Shown piece after piece: positions 6,836-7,043 of a stretch of DNA of 7,043 nucleotides (positions are counted from its first letter, which is position 1; each line of letters begins with the position of its first letter). The translations under genes and the position numbers were made by a program. This DNA comes from an uncultured Ruminococcus sp. (GTDB lineage: Bacteria > Bacillota > Clostridia > Oscillospirales > Ruminococcaceae): the NCBI GenBank assembly GCA_902772615.1, contig CACYBC010000216.1, positions 1-7,043 of the forward strand, given 5' to 3'. A model generated the notes under the pieces. It made no database searches, was not told where the DNA came from, and saw only the letters and a list, made by a program, of their open reading frames with translations.

Positions 6836-6878
6836 CAGGCGCGGAGACCCGTGACTTCAGTCGTGGGAGGAGCGCCTG
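6836..6878 (+). mobile_element. IS200/IS605-like end palindrome (omega-RNA/right-end type), orphan
   Basis: The inner hairpin CCCGTGAC 6848-6855 pairs with GTCGTGGG 6860-6867 (two G-U pairs, loop TTCA). GAGG-type sequence follows, and an outer 7-base perfect stem, CAGGCGC 6836-6842 with GCGCCTG 6872-6878, encloses it. The pattern of CCC-stem, ACTTCAGT turn, then GTGGGAGG is the form I know from right ends of IS200/IS605 elements carrying tnpB, where it is the 3' part of the guide RNA scaffold. In that orientation the element body would lie to the left, but no tnpB or tnpA is there. It may be a solo end, a small non-autonomous element, or the left end of an element whose gene starts at 7020. 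Confidence 0.45.
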
Positions 6879-6945
6879 CCTCCAATTCTTCTGTGTTCTG
6901 CAAATTAAAAATGAATACCGTTGTTTAAAGTATTGAAACACTTTC

Positions 6946-6982
6946 CATTGTCCGTTTTTAGGGACAATGTCCTTGATAGAAT
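6946..6982 (+). promoter_or_regulatory. Extended -10 promoter with operator-like dyads for the gene at 7020
   Basis: An extended -10, TGA-TAGAAT, lies at 6974-6982. Just upstream, CATTGTCC 6946-6953 and GGACAATG 6962-6969 form a perfect 8-base inverted repeat across the -35 zone. The right half also forms a tight palindrome, GGACA-A-TGTCC (6962-6972). There is no T-run, so it is not a terminator. It looks like a regulator binding site. Confidence 0.5.
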
Positions 6983-7003
6983 GAATCTGTGAGATCCTAT
7001 CAA

Positions 7004-7010
7004 AAGGAGG
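7004..7010 (+). promoter_or_regulatory. Strong ribosome binding site before TTG 7020
   Basis: AAGGAGG, a full match to the anti-Shine-Dalgarno core, lies 9 bases before TTG 7020. It is the best ribosome binding site in the window and supports a real gene starting there. Confidence 0.8.
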
Positions 7011-7019
7011 TGTTTCCTG

Positions 7020-7043
7020 TTGCTGCAGACCCGCACTGCCAAA
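7020..7043 (+). CDS. Start of an unidentified protein gene (3' partial, 8 codons)
   Basis: Reads MLQTRTAK from a TTG start, with an excellent ribosome binding site and an upstream promoter. The gene continues beyond the right edge. Eight residues are too few to assign a family. The nearby IS605-like palindrome makes a transposon-encoded protein one option, and an ordinary regulated gene or one from an integrative element is equally open. Confidence 0.6.

Larger units (their letters stand above)
6672..7019. other. Region after glyA without an intact gene
   Basis: This 348-base region holds, in order, a decayed-looking coding stretch (6712-6835), overlapping hairpins (6741-6796), an IS605-like palindrome (6836-6878), an AT-rich stretch with no clear signal (6884-6945), and a promoter with inverted repeats (6946-7003). 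The mix suggests past insertion and deletion. Confidence 0.7.

Noticed and set aside
6946..6972. Intrinsic terminator at the CATTGTCC/GGACAATG hairpin
   Set aside because: The only T-rich stretch is in the loop and neither side of the stem is followed by a T-run, so an operator reading fits better.
1..7043. tRNA, rRNA or CRISPR array
   Set aside because: No regularly spaced direct repeats, no cloverleaf with a TTCGA-type arm and no rRNA-like stretch were seen on either strand by eye.

Overview
The window looks like a housekeeping stretch of a Bacillota chromosome, probably from the class Clostridia or a near relative. The grounds are strong GGAG-type ribosome binding sites, use of TTG starts, moderate base composition, compact terminators with T-runs, and the gene families present. 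The species cannot be named from this sequence alone.

Layout, left to right. (1) The 3' end of a short-chain dehydrogenase/reductase of the gluconate 5-dehydrogenase type on the + strand, closed by a very strong intrinsic terminator. (2) A complete class-3-like aldehyde dehydrogenase on the + strand. (3) A terminator shared with the convergent unit. (4) On the - strand, a two-gene unit read right to left: a MATE-family efflux transporter, then 21 bases later an M3 oligoendopeptidase F (pepF). (5) A 298-base divergent control region with a perfect TATAAT box facing each way. The MATE mRNA leader in it folds on paper into two matched hairpins with GNRA tetraloops. (6) glyA, serine hydroxymethyltransferase, on the + strand from a TTG start. 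(7) A 348-base region with no intact gene, and the least ordinary part of the window. It holds an open stretch that looks like the tail of a decayed protein gene, several overlapping hairpins, a palindrome that closely resembles the right-end/omega-RNA 3' hairpin of IS200/IS605-TnpB elements, and a promoter set in inverted repeats. (8) The first eight codons of a new + strand gene that runs off the window.

How the parts relate. The SDR and the aldehyde dehydrogenase are both NAD(P)-type carbon-metabolism enzymes, but a terminator separates them, so they need not be co-transcribed. The MATE pump and PepF are probably one operon. glyA has its own promoter and supplies one-carbon units and glycine/serine interconversion.

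No complete new defence or mobile system is visible. The best leads are the tandem-hairpin leader of the MATE operon (possible riboswitch or translational control element) and the orphan IS605-like palindrome with the decayed gene beside it downstream of glyA.
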